Source of the DNA: Deltaproteobacteria bacterium
GTDB taxonomy: Bacteria; Myxococcota_A; Polyangia; Polyangiales; JADJMO01
NCBI GenBank assembly: GCA_025363655.1
Contig: JANYDK010000147.1
Span: 140,453-204,452 of the forward strand
Direction: 5' to 3'
DNA length: 64,000 nucleotides
The notes below the pieces were generated by a model. That model did no database searches, was not told where the DNA came from, and was given only the letters and a program-made list of their open reading frames with translations. Positions 1-8,240 of this stretch are shown here, in pieces. Position 1 is the first letter of the stretch; each line of letters begins with the position of its first letter. A program made the translations under genes and the position numbers.

Positions 1-561
1 CGGATCGACCTTGTGGTTCTTCTCGGAGAGGTAGTCGGCCTCGGGGTTCGGCTCTTCCTCGTCCTTCTGATTTTGGATGACCGAGATCTTCTTCTCGACC
101 GTCGGCTCGGGCGGCGGAGGCGGCGGAACCGGGACGATCTCGGTCGGTTTGACGTTGGTCGTCTCGTCCTTCTTCGGCAGCTCGGGGAGCTTCTTCGGCT
201 CTTCCTTGGGAGGCGGCGCCTTCTTCTCGGGCTCCTTCGCCTTCTCTTGGTCTTTGTCCTTCTCTTTGTCCTTCTTCTTGTCGGGCTCGGGAGGATCGGT
301 CGGCTCGGTGGGCGAGGCGCTCTCGACCGCAGCCGGCACCTCGAGCTCCTTCGCCAACGCCGGATCGGCTGAAGGATCGAAGACGAACATCTCCATCGGC
401 GCGCGCTCGTCGACGATCGCTTCTTGCGCCGCCATGCGGAGCTTCTTTTTGCCCTCCTGCAGCGTCGCGATGTAATCGCTCTCTTCTCCGCCGATCCAAT
501 GCACGGCCCCTGCGGTGACGACCCACAGGAGAATCGGGACGGTGGCTTCCTTGAAACGCAT
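1..561 (-). CDS. TonB-like proline-rich membrane-anchored protein (partial, C-terminus beyond window)
   Basis: Only the first 187 codons are in the window; the frame stays open to base 1. The product starts MRFKEATVPILLWVV and has one N-terminal membrane segment (about residues 6-24). A long Lys/Glu/Pro-rich stretch follows (about 95-165, with KKKDKEKDKD and PPPPPPEP). The last visible residues contain ADYLSEKNHKV, which resembles the segment after the proline linker in TonB-family energy transducers of delta-type proteobacteria. The layout (cytoplasmic tip, one TM, extended periplasm-spanning linker) fits TonB or a related gliding/transport linker protein. The diagnostic C-terminal domain is not visible, so the family call is an inference. 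No clear Shine-Dalgarno precedes this ATG. Confidence 0.6.
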   Translation of the reverse strand, partial: MRFKEATVPILLWVVTAGAVHWIGGEESDYIATLQEGKKKLRMAAQEAIVDERAPMEMFVFDPSADPALAKELEVPAAVESASPTEPTDPPEPDKKKDKEKDKDQEKAKEPEKKAPPPKEEPKKLPELPKKDETTNVKPTEIVPVPPPPPPEPTVEKKISVIQNQKDEEEPNPEADYLSEKNHKVDP

Positions 562-769
562 GGAGGAGCGCCGACGGGGACTATCCGTTCAGGCTCCTCA
601 ACGGTAACGCCGGAGATCGGCCTCGGCAATTGACGAACGGCGAACGGGCCAGGCCCGGATTATTCCCGCAGGCTCGAATTCGAAATTTCGGTCGAAAGCC
701 GCAAAAAATCGGCCCCGGCATACAGAGTGCGCCCCCCGGCGGCCGGACGTGCGAGGTCGCACGAGGTGC

Positions 770-3409
770 TCAGGAACGAGCTTCGGCCTCTTCGATCGAC
801 GTGAGGGCGAGGGCGAGGGCGTCCTTCGCGCGATCGAGGGACGCGCGATCTTGCTCCCACTTGTCGAGCGCTCTTTGGGCTCGAGCGGCCTCGCTCTCGA
901 AGCGCGCGGTGATGGCAGCAACCTCCGCGGTGAGACCCTCGATGCGCTGACCACGCATCCCGATCTCGCCGTTGAGCTGCTCGGCCTTGGCGCGCAGCTC
1001 GCCCTTCTCGTTCTCGAGGACGACGATGCGCTGCTTCTCGAACGCCAGCTCGGAGGACATGGCGGCGATCTTGGCGGAGAGCGTCTCGCCCTCTTCCTTC
1101 GCGCGCGCGCCCTTTCCTTCGAGCTCGGCGATGGTCTGCTTGTGCGCCGCGATCTCTTCGTCGGCGAGCGTCTTCTCGGCCTCGGCGCGGGCCTTCGCTT
1201 CGTCGAGTTGGCCTTGTTTGTCGGCTTCCAGCGCCGCCAGCGCGGCCTGCGACTTCACCTCGGCCTCGGCGAGCTCACGGACGCGACGCTCTTCTTCGGC
1301 CTCGGCGGCGCGCTTGGCTTCGGCGAGCTTCTCGTCGCGATCGGTCGCCACCTCGCGGACCGCTTCGTCCTTTTCGGCGGCCGACTTGGCGAGCGCTTCG
1401 TCGCGTTCGGCTTCGAGCTTGGCGTAGCGGTCTTCGGCCGCGTTCTGCGCCTCGAAGGTCGCCTTGTCGTGCGCCTCGGTGAGCTCCTCTTCGCGCTTCT
1501 TCACCGCCTCGGCGCGGGCCTCGAGGCTGGCTGCTTGCGCGTCGGCGAGCTCGCTCGCGTGCTTGGTTTCGGCCTCGCGGATCGCGTTTTCGTGCTCTTG
1601 GCGGAGCCTCGCGCTCTCTTCGGCGTGTGCTTGATCGCGCGCGGCGAGGGCCGACTCTTGGCCCGTCGTCAGCTCGGCCTCACGCGCAGAGAGGAGCTCG
1701 GCGTGCGTCGCCTTCACTTCGGCGAGCGTAGCTTCGTGCCTCGCGTTCAATTCCGCGAGCGTGGCTTCGTGCGTCGCGTTCAATTCGGCGAGCGTCGCTT
1801 CGTGCGTCGCCTTCACCTCTTCGACGGCGGCGAGCGCCGCTGCCGACGCCTCGCCCATCGCCGCATCGTGCGCCGCCTTCGCTTCTTCGAGCGTCTTCTG
1901 GTGCGCGGCTTCGAGCGCCTTGCGCGCCTCGGCGGCGGCTTCGATCGCCTTTTCGGCCGCTTCGGCGTCGCCCTTCGCCTTTTCGAAGCGCGACTTGAAA
2001 TCGTCGCCGCGCTTCTGCGCCTGCTCTTTGTCGGCGCGCGCCGCCTCGAGTTGGGTCTGCGTCGACTCGAGGTGCTTCTGCTGATCGGCGGCCTTGTCCT
2101 CGAGCTCCATCTTCGAGCGTTCGTGCGCGAAGAGTTTGTCTTTGACGTCGAGGTGGCCCTTCTCGTTGGAGACGAGTTGATCCTTGAGGTTGAGGATCTC
2201 CTTGTCTTTCTTGTTGAGGGCTTCACGCAGCTCGAGGAACTCGCGGGTGGAGACGCCGCCTGGACGCCCGCTGCCGGCGACGGGAGGGACCGACGGGGTG
2301 AGCGTCGCTTTCAGCTTCGCCGACTCGAGCTCGCTGGTGAGGCGTTTGACGTCGTCTTCGAGTTTTTGCGTGCGCCCGGCGTCGTCGGCGGCGCGCTGCG
2401 CGGCTTGGCGCGACTCTGCGAGGTCACGTTTCAGCGCATCGACCTCGCCACGCAGGCCGTCGGCCTCTTCGTCGCTCGAGCTCGAAGCGGCAGCGCCCTC
2501 TGCGGCGCGCTTCTGCACGTCGAGCTCGGCCTGCGAGGACTCGAGCTCGCGACCGAGACGCGAGAGCTCGGCGTCTTGTTCGCGCACGCGTGATTCGATC
2601 GCCGAGAGCTTGGCGACCTCACCGCGTGCTGCGGCCAGTTCACGCTCCAGTCGCTGGGCATCGCTCCGCGCCTTGTCGGCGGAGGCGACCGCGCGGGCGA
2701 GCTCTTCCGGATCGGCCCCACCCTTGCCGGGCGGCGTCGCGGAAGCAGGCGTCGGTGCCACGCGGCTCGGCGTCGCCGACGGACGCGGCGCGGGGTTGGT
2801 CTGTCCGCCTGGCGAAGGGCCACCGAGCAAGTTGTCGAAGGCGGCGTCGGCGAACGCATCCATCTCGGCGTCGGTCTGACGCGGCACCTGCGAGGCGCGT
2901 TTTTGCGCCATTTGCTCGCGCAGCCCCGGCGGCAGTTGCCCGACCTGCGTCATCTCGTCGTCCATCTCGTCGAGGTCGCCGACGATGATCTCGTCCTCGA
3001 TGAGGATGTCGCCCCCGCTCGGCGCACCGTCGCCGATGGTCGGGAGGAACGTCTTCATGTGCTGCAAGAGCTCGCCGAAGGCGATCGGCTTGTGCACGTA
3101 GTCTTCGGCGCGCGTTCGCAGCTTCTTGTGCTGCTCGAACGTCTCTTCCGACGACTCGCTCGACATGATGATGAGCGGAACCCGCATCAGCTGCGGATCT
3201 TTCTTCAGCTTGTTGCAGACGCTGAAGCCGTTCATCCGCGGCAGCTCGATCGAGAGGAGGATCAAATCGGGCCGCTCGGACATCGCCTGCGAGAGCCCGG
3301 CGTTGCCGTCGTCGACCACCGTGACTGCACAACCGAGCTTGCTGAGCTCGCGGCGAAGCTCACCGGCGAACGCTGCGTCGTGCTCGAAGACGAGGACCTT
3401 GGTGCTCAT
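770..3409 (-). CDS. FrzS-like pseudo-receiver + long coiled-coil protein
   Basis: 879 aa. Residues 1-120 form a response-regulator receiver fold. The usual phospho-acceptor Asp is Ser: the strand reads LILLSIELPRMNG where active receivers have LLD. The Lys of the KP motif (DYVHKPI) is kept, and the stretch EQHKKLRTRAEDYVHKP closely resembles FrzS of Myxococcus xanthus, a polar motility protein whose receiver is also non-phosphorylatable. After an acidic and Pro/Ala linker (about 120-220), residues 220-870 are an almost unbroken Ala/Glu/Lys/Arg coiled coil with an 11-residue repeat near the middle. Likely a cytoplasmic scaffold for polarity or motility rather than a phosphorylation switch. Start: ATG giving MSTKVLVF; an in-frame ATG 18 nt upstream is possible. 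The longer protein and the absence of frz neighbours leave orthology open. Confidence 0.78.
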   Translation of the reverse strand: MSTKVLVFEHDAAFAGELRRELSKLGCAVTVVDDGNAGLSQAMSERPDLILLSIELPRMNGFSVCNKLKKDPQLMRVPLIIMSSESSEETFEQHKKLRTRAEDYVHKPIAFGELLQHMKTFLPTIGDGAPSGGDILIEDEIIVGDLDEMDDEMTQVGQLPPGLREQMAQKRASQVPRQTDAEMDAFADAAFDNLLGGPSPGGQTNPAPRPSATPSRVAPTPASATPPGKGGADPEELARAVASADKARSDAQRLERELAAARGEVAKLSAIESRVREQDAELSRLGRELESSQAELDVQKRAAEGAAASSSSDEEADGLRGEVDALKRDLAESRQAAQRAADDAGRTQKLEDDVKRLTSELESAKLKATLTPSVPPVAGSGRPGGVSTREFLELREALNKKDKEILNLKDQLVSNEKGHLDVKDKLFAHERSKMELEDKAADQQKHLESTQTQLEAARADKEQAQKRGDDFKSRFEKAKGDAEAAEKAIEAAAEARKALEAAHQKTLEEAKAAHDAAMGEASAAALAAVEEVKATHEATLAELNATHEATLAELNARHEATLAEVKATHAELLSAREAELTTGQESALAARDQAHAEESARLRQEHENAIREAETKHASELADAQAASLEARAEAVKKREEELTEAHDKATFEAQNAAEDRYAKLEAERDEALAKSAAEKDEAVREVATDRDEKLAEAKRAAEAEEERRVRELAEAEVKSQAALAALEADKQGQLDEAKARAEAEKTLADEEIAAHKQTIAELEGKGARAKEEGETLSAKIAAMSSELAFEKQRIVVLENEKGELRAKAEQLNGEIGMRGQRIEGLTAEVAAITARFESEAARAQRALDKWEQDRASLDRAKDALALALTSIEEAEARS
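1702..1815 (-). repeat. 33-bp coding tandem repeat (11-residue coiled-coil repeat)
   Basis: Inside the FrzS-like gene, about three and a half copies of a 33-bp unit encode successive 11-residue units of the form HEATLAELNAT / HEATLAELNAR / HEATLAEVKAT. Eleven-residue (hendecad) periodicity is typical of coiled coils with slight right-handed or straight winding. The unit length keeps the frame, so copy number could vary without breaking the gene. Confidence 0.75.
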
Positions 3410-3499
3410 ATTTTTGCCAGCAATCACGGTATCGGGCCGAGCGCCTGGGGGTCAACGACCCTTTCGAGGCCGACTCTTTCATTTCACCAGCGACTACGA

Positions 3500-4462
3500 C
3501 TACAGCTTCCCCGACCGGTGCAAGCGTTCACGCAGGCGTAGGAGCGCGAGACGATTCGCCTCGGGAAATGGGTCTTGCGCCGCGTGTGCGTAGTAGGTGG
3601 GCAAATCGACCACCGAAAAGCCGCGGTGACGTTCCGCGTCGCGCGGATGACGGTCGAGCCAGTCGAGGAGGATCGAGAGCGCTCGCGCGCTGCTGCCGCG
3701 CAAGTCGTGGAGGAGAATGACGCCCTGACCGGCGAAGAGGAGCTGTTGTTCGAGGCGGTGCGCGAGCCGCTCGGGATCGTCCTCGAGGGTGTCTTGCGCG
3801 TCGATCGTCCAGAGCACCAACTCGTCGTGACGCGCGGCAAGCACCGATCGCGCCGCCGGCGAGAGCGTGCCGTAGGGTGGCCGAAACCAACGCGGCATCT
3901 CGCCCGTCGCTTGCGCGATGAGCAGCGCCGAGCGATCGATTTGTCCTTCGAGGAAGGGTACATCGTCACCGTCGAGCGCGAGGTGATCGAGGCCGTGGTT
4001 GCCGATGAAGTGCCCTTTGGCGACCAGGCTCTGGGCGACGCGTCGATGGAGCTCGGCGACCACACCGACCCCGGCCAGGCGCGAGCCGTTGAGGAAGAAC
4101 GTTCCCTTGACGTGGTGCGCTTCGAGGATGCGCAACACCTCGACCGTGGTCCCGACCCCGGGCCCGTCGTCGAACGTCAACGTCACCTCGCCCGAGCCCT
4201 GGGCACCTTCCGCGAGAATTCCCGCACGATCGAGGTCGACGGTGGGGTTCTTCGACGCGCTCTCGAGGTCGGCGAACGCGTCCGGCGAGAGCGTGCTCTC
4301 GAGCGTCTCGAAGGTGATGCGACGCGGAGGAGCCTCGGGGGAAGACGGGCGAGACTCCCACGAGATCGATGGATGCGTGGAAAACGCGGCAATCGACGCG
4401 CACGCGATCGCCAGCGCGGTGACGAGCACCGAACCGTTGCGCGCGAGTCGAGCCGACGACAT
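3500..4462 (-). CDS. Polysaccharide deacetylase (NodB homology domain)
   Basis: 320 aa carbohydrate esterase family 4 protein, expected to remove N-acetyl groups from a cell-wall or surface polysaccharide using a divalent metal. An N-terminal hydrophobic segment (about 10-27) suggests export or a membrane anchor. The NodB motifs appear in order: TFDDGP at 96-101 (catalytic base and metal Asp), NHGLDH at 155-160 (two metal-binding His), RPPYG at 194-198, WTIDAQD at 218-224 and LLHD at 250-253 (catalytic His). All key residues are present, so it should be active. The true substrate (peptidoglycan, chitin-like or exopolysaccharide) cannot be read from the sequence. It sits alone between the FrzS-like gene and a lectin lipoprotein, all on minus. 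Confidence 0.9.
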   Translation of the reverse strand: MSSARLARNGSVLVTALAIACASIAAFSTHPSISWESRPSSPEAPPRRITFETLESTLSPDAFADLESASKNPTVDLDRAGILAEGAQGSGEVTLTFDDGPGVGTTVEVLRILEAHHVKGTFFLNGSRLAGVGVVAELHRRVAQSLVAKGHFIGNHGLDHLALDGDDVPFLEGQIDRSALLIAQATGEMPRWFRPPYGTLSPAARSVLAARHDELVLWTIDAQDTLEDDPERLAHRLEQQLLFAGQGVILLHDLRGSSARALSILLDWLDRHPRDAERHRGFSVVDLPTYYAHAAQDPFPEANRLALLRLRERLHRSGKL

Positions 4463-4618
4463 CTCGACCGATCGTGGCGTGACCCACCGTCACCGGCAAA
4501 GGAAGCCGCGAGGATCGAAGTGCTTATCGAAGTATTTCAGACGAGACTTTCTCGTGTCGCCAAAGATTGCTTCGCGACTTTGGCCTTCGGTCAATCTCGC
4601 TGCGCTCGGTTGCCGAAG

Positions 4619-5419
4619 CTACTCGCGTTCGCAGATGAGGCTGAGCTTGCGATTGCAGTCTTCGTCGGCCCAGCCGGTCGAGGTCTCGCGCACGCAACTT
4701 CCCGAGCCGTTGGGCTCGCCGCCCTTCCAACCGTCGAACGACGCGGTCTCGCCGGTGACCCATTTGTAGTCGGTCTTGAAGAAGGTGCCCGCCGTTCGAT
4801 TGAGGCCGATCCAGCACTCGCCGGTGCCGCAGAGCGTGGCGACGACCGAGCTCTCTCCGCTCGAGGTGATGGTCACGAGGTGCGTGCCGGCGCGACCGGC
4901 GCAATCGCCTTTGGCCTCGTCCCACTTTTCACCGCCACCGGGCGAGACGACGAAATAGCAGTGACCGCCGAACGCGACCTCTCCGCCGCCGGTGTCACAA
5001 GCGACCGCAGTGTCGGGCGGAGGCGTGGTGTCGGGCGGAGGTGTGGTGTCGGGTGGAGGCGTGGTGTCGGGTAGAGGCGTGGTGTCGGGCGGAGGCGTGG
5101 TGTCGGGCGGAGGCTTCGTGTCCGGCGGCGGGGTCGTGTCCGTCGGCGGAGTGGTGTCGGGCGGCGGCTTGGTGTCGACGCCGATCGTCGAGTCGACGGG
5201 CGCGTCGGAAGGCTTCGAGTCGCCCGGCGAGACGTCGATGCCACCATCGAAGCCGGGACTACCGGTGTCGGGGGGCATGGTGTCGAACGAATAGATCGGC
5301 CCGTCCTCTCCGCCGTCGACGAGAGGCTCGTCAGGCCCTGCGCCGCTCGTCGAGAAGCCGCAGGCCGTCAGAAGAATGATGGGGACGATGACGAACGCAG
5401 CTCGATGGCTCGATCGCAT
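4619..5419 (-). CDS. C-type-lectin-domain lipoprotein with TPPPDT linker
   Basis: 266 aa. MRSSHRAAFVIVPIILLTAC is a lipoprotein signal peptide with lipobox LTAC, so the ATG at 5419 is preferred over upstream in-frame starts. An acidic, Asp/Gly-rich stretch is followed by a long linker of repeated TPPPDT units. The C-terminal ~125 residues form a C-type lectin domain with a YF core, CWIGLN, GGEPNG (the EPN tripeptide that in animal lectins marks mannose-type Ca-dependent sugar binding), WADEDC in place of WND, and a closing LSLICE. Paired cysteines fit two disulfides. It is probably displayed on the outer membrane to bind glycans; the ligand is an inference. It is divergently transcribed from the transport operon at 5580. 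Confidence 0.85.
   Translation of the reverse strand: MRSSHRAAFVIVPIILLTACGFSTSGAGPDEPLVDGGEDGPIYSFDTMPPDTGSPGFDGGIDVSPGDSKPSDAPVDSTIGVDTKPPPDTTPPTDTTPPPDTKPPPDTTPPPDTTPLPDTTPPPDTTPPPDTTPPPDTAVACDTGGGEVAFGGHCYFVVSPGGGEKWDEAKGDCAGRAGTHLVTITSSGESSVVATLCGTGECWIGLNRTAGTFFKTDYKWVTGETASFDGWKGGEPNGSGSCVRETSTGWADEDCNRKLSLICERE
5010..5172 (-). repeat. 18-bp coding repeat (TPPPDT linker)
   Basis: About nine imperfect copies of an 18-bp unit (plus-strand form close to gtggtgtcgggcggaggc) encode the TPPPDT linker of the lectin lipoprotein. The repeat is coding and in frame, not a CRISPR or an intergenic repeat. Confidence 0.85.
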
Positions 5420-5579
5420 ATGAAGAGGAAGGTACCCGTTCGCCGGGTCGTTGCCCACTCCACGCTGCTTTTCGTGGCACCTGATGTACTTTCGTGAAAG
5501 TTGTTCTGCGACATGAGCCCAGCTCGGCCGGTGCACGTCTTGAATGAGGACGGGGCTGGTCCTATCGGGCGGAGTGATG

Positions 5580-6896
5580 ATGAAGAGCGCTTCCCCGGAG
5601 CTTCCAGTCGCGGTCGAACGAGAAGAGCAGGTCAAAGCGGCGCCGGCTGCACGGCCCAAGTTCCGACCTGGCAAGCGCCGCCCCTACGGGCGCATTTTCT
5701 TCGCGCTGGTGATCGTCGCAGTGGCCGGCTTCGTCGTCTTCCAGCGCCTCCGGCCGAAGAGCGTCACCACCACGACCGTCGTCCGCGGCACCGCCATCGA
5801 TGCCGTCTACGCCACCGCCACCGTCGAAGCGCTCGACCGAGTGACCGTCAAGGCGAAGCTCGCCGGCGCCGTCCTCGAGCTCAAGGTGCGTGAGGGCGAC
5901 GTGGTGAAGAAGGGCGACTTGCTCGCGGTCATCGACACGCCCGCGCTCAAGTTCCAACTGGAGAAGGGGAAGGCCGATCAGTGGGCTGCCTCGCAGCAAG
6001 CCGCGCCGGCGTCGCCGCAGCTGGCGGTCATCGAGTCGCAGGCGAAGGCCACCGAGGCGACGTTGAAGAACGCCCGCGAAGAGCGCGATCGCCTACAAAA
6101 ACTGGTCGAATCGAGCGCGGCGACGCAGTCCGATCTCGATCGCGCGAACAACAACGTCACCATGCTCGAGGCGCAGCTCGCCGCCCAACGCGCGCAGGCG
6201 CAGTCGCTGAAAATCGATTTGATGGCCAAGGCGAGCGGCTCGAAGGCGGCGGTCTCCGAGATCGCCGCCCGCCTCGCCGACGCCGAAGTGCGCGCACCGA
6301 TCGACGGCGTCGTCCTCGTCCGCAACGTCGACCTCGGCGAGTACGTCCCCCTCAACGGCGTCCTCTTCAAGATCGGCGACGTCACCAAGCTCATCCTCGA
6401 ATGTTCCGTCGACGAGGCCGACATCGGCCGCATCGTCGTCGGAAAAAAAGGCGCCGTTTCGCTCTACGCCTTCCCCAAGCAAGTCTTTCACGGCGAGGTC
6501 TTCGAGATCCTCCCCGACGCCGATCGCGCCAAGAAATCGTTCCTCGTCAAGGTGCGTCTCTCCGACGCGCCGCCGACGTTGCGCAGCGGAATGAGCGCCG
6601 AGGTCAACGTCATCGTCGACGAGCACGCGGGCGCACTGCTCGCACCGGCCGAGGCAATCGACGCCACCAACACCACCTGGGTGCTCCAGGGCGATCGCGT
6701 CGAAAAGCGCACGGTCACCGTCGGCGTGCGCGACATGCTCCGCGTCGAGATTCTCACCGGGCTCGCCGAGGGAGACCAAATCGTCATCGTCGGCATGGAC
6801 ACGCTCACGCCCGGCGTGAAGGTGAAAGCGACCGCGCAGCCGCCGAACATGAACGCGGTGCTCCCCAAGGCGTCGGCCGGAGGCGGCTCGCTGTGA
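5580..6896 (+). CDS. HlyD/MacA-type periplasmic adaptor subunit
   Basis: 438 aa membrane-fusion protein that would bridge an inner-membrane ABC permease to an outer-membrane channel. A short cytoplasmic tail is followed by one TM segment (about 38-58, FFALVIVAVAGFVVF). Then come a split biotinyl-lipoyl domain (first half near AKLAGAVLELKVREGDVVKKGD, second half near EVRAPIDGVVLVRNVDLGEYV), an alpha-hairpin between the halves, a beta-barrel domain and a membrane-proximal domain. Two adjacent ATGs (5577, 5580) and one at 5544 are possible; GGCGGAG sits 5-6 nt before 5580. The stop overlaps the GTG start of the permease by 4 nt (GTGA), so the two are translationally coupled. Cargo unknown. Confidence 0.9.
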   Translation: MKSASPELPVAVEREEQVKAAPAARPKFRPGKRRPYGRIFFALVIVAVAGFVVFQRLRPKSVTTTTVVRGTAIDAVYATATVEALDRVTVKAKLAGAVLELKVREGDVVKKGDLLAVIDTPALKFQLEKGKADQWAASQQAAPASPQLAVIESQAKATEATLKNAREERDRLQKLVESSAATQSDLDRANNNVTMLEAQLAAQRAQAQSLKIDLMAKASGSKAAVSEIAARLADAEVRAPIDGVVLVRNVDLGEYVPLNGVLFKIGDVTKLILECSVDEADIGRIVVGKKGAVSLYAFPKQVFHGEVFEILPDADRAKKSFLVKVRLSDAPPTLRSGMSAEVNVIVDEHAGALLAPAEAIDATNTTWVLQGDRVEKRTVTVGVRDMLRVEILTGLAEGDQIVIVGMDTLTPGVKVKATAQPPNMNAVLPKASAGGGSL

Positions 6897-8221
6897 GCGT
6901 CGCCGAAGTGGCGCGAAGGCCGCCTACCGTCGCCCCGCCGCGATCTCGGCGAGCGTCCGCACCCGCCCTCCGCACCATCGTCTTCGTCGCGTTCCGTCAG
7001 CTGTGGGATCGCAAGTTGCTCAACGGCATCGCCGTCGGCGGCGTCACGCTCGGCGTCCTCACGCTGATCGCGATGAACGGGATCATGCAGGGCTTCCAAC
7101 AGAAGTTCACGCAATCGATCTTGAAAATAAGCCCCCACGTCACCCTCTTCGACACCGAGCTGCGGCCCGATCCGCCGCTGCTGACGCGCTACACTGGCAA
7201 GTTCGTCGCCGCGCGCATCGCCCACCAGAGCCCGACCGACAGGCAGGCGCGCATCAAGCGTCCGCAAGAGATCGTCCGCGCGCTCATGCAGCTCCCGGAG
7301 GTCGAGGGCGCTGCCGGCTCGCTCTCGGGAATGGTCCTCATCGAGTACGGGGGGAAGACGAAATCGCTCGACCTCCGCGGCATCGAGATCGCGCAACAAG
7401 AGAAGGTGACGCCGATCTCGCAGTACACGCAGGCCGGGAGCTTCAGCACGCTCGCCATCGCCACCGATGGACTCGCCGTCGGGAGCGGCGTCGCCCAAGA
7501 CATGGGCCTCAAGCTCGGCGACGTCGTCCACGCGGCGGCGCCGGGCGGCCAGCCGCTCGATTTGAAGATCGTCGCCATCTACGAAGCGGGGGTACCTCCC
7601 GTCGACAAGACCCGCGGCTACACCCTCCTCCGCACGGCGCAGACGCTTCTCGGACGCCCCGACACCATCGGTCGCATCGAGGTGCGCCTGCGCGATCCGG
7701 ACGACGCGATGCGGGTGAACGATCGCATCGAGCGCATGTTCGGCTACGACGCCGAGAGCTGGAAGGAGACCAACGCCAACTTCCTCTCGCTCTTCGAGAT
7801 GCAGAACATGATCATCACCTTCGTCATCTCCGCCATCTTGCTCGTCGGCGGCTTCGGCATCCTCGCCATCCAGATCATGATCGTCCTGCAAAAGCAGCGC
7901 GACATCGCGATCATGCGCTCGGTCGGCTTTCGTCGCAGCGACATCCTCCGCATCTTCCTCTTGCAGGGCGTGATCGTCGCGCTCATCGGCGGCCTCATCG
8001 GCGACGGGCTCGGCAAGCTGGCGCTGGTGCAGCTCGGCAAGCTCAAGGTGCACAGCGAGGGCCTGGTGAAGAGCGACACCTTCCTCGTCTGGGAAGACCC
8101 GAAATTCTACGTCTATGGCATCGTCTTCGCGATCGTCGTCGGCGTCATCGCGTCGCTCATTCCGGCGTGGCGCGGCTCCAAGGTCGAGCCCGTCGACGTG
8201 CTCCGCGGGCAAATCGGTTAG
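6893..8221 (+). CDS. FtsX-like ABC transporter permease (LolC/E-MacB type)
   Basis: 442 aa. The GTG start lies inside the adaptor stop. Topology matches the FtsX/LolCE/MacB class: one N-terminal TM after a basic tail (ILL-type segment near NGIAVGGVTLGVLTLIA), a large periplasmic domain of about 240 residues, then three C-terminal TM segments (near IITFVISAILLVGGFGILAI, IFLLQGVIVALIGGLIG and YGIVFAIVVGVIASLIP). The cytoplasmic loop QKQRDIAIMRSVGFRRSDI is the coupling-helix region typical of the family, and the C-terminus WRGSKVEPVDVLRG is a family hallmark. With the adjacent adaptor and ATPase it forms a tripartite export pump. A role in lipoprotein or small-molecule export is an inference. 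Confidence 0.9.
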   Translation: MSVAEVARRPPTVAPPRSRRASAPALRTIVFVAFRQLWDRKLLNGIAVGGVTLGVLTLIAMNGIMQGFQQKFTQSILKISPHVTLFDTELRPDPPLLTRYTGKFVAARIAHQSPTDRQARIKRPQEIVRALMQLPEVEGAAGSLSGMVLIEYGGKTKSLDLRGIEIAQQEKVTPISQYTQAGSFSTLAIATDGLAVGSGVAQDMGLKLGDVVHAAAPGGQPLDLKIVAIYEAGVPPVDKTRGYTLLRTAQTLLGRPDTIGRIEVRLRDPDDAMRVNDRIERMFGYDAESWKETNANFLSLFEMQNMIITFVISAILLVGGFGILAIQIMIVLQKQRDIAIMRSVGFRRSDILRIFLLQGVIVALIGGLIGDGLGKLALVQLGKLKVHSEGLVKSDTFLVWEDPKFYVYGIVFAIVVGVIASLIPAWRGSKVEPVDVLRGQIG

Positions 8222-8240
8222 GCGAACGAGAGATTTCCTC

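Noticed and set aside
562..769. Small ORFs in the gap between the TonB-like and FrzS-like genes
   Set aside because: They overlap neighbours in other frames, are Arg/Ser-rich and lack ribosome binding sites.
749..2593. Long plus-strand ORF (614 codons) opposite the FrzS-like gene
   Set aside because: Low-complexity Leu/Gly/Arg product typical of the reverse frame of an Ala/Glu coiled-coil gene in high-GC DNA. The minus-strand gene has recognisable domains.
5010..5172. Possible CRISPR-like direct repeats
   Set aside because: Units are contiguous, 18 bp, in frame and encode the TPPPDT linker of a lipoprotein; there are no unique spacers.
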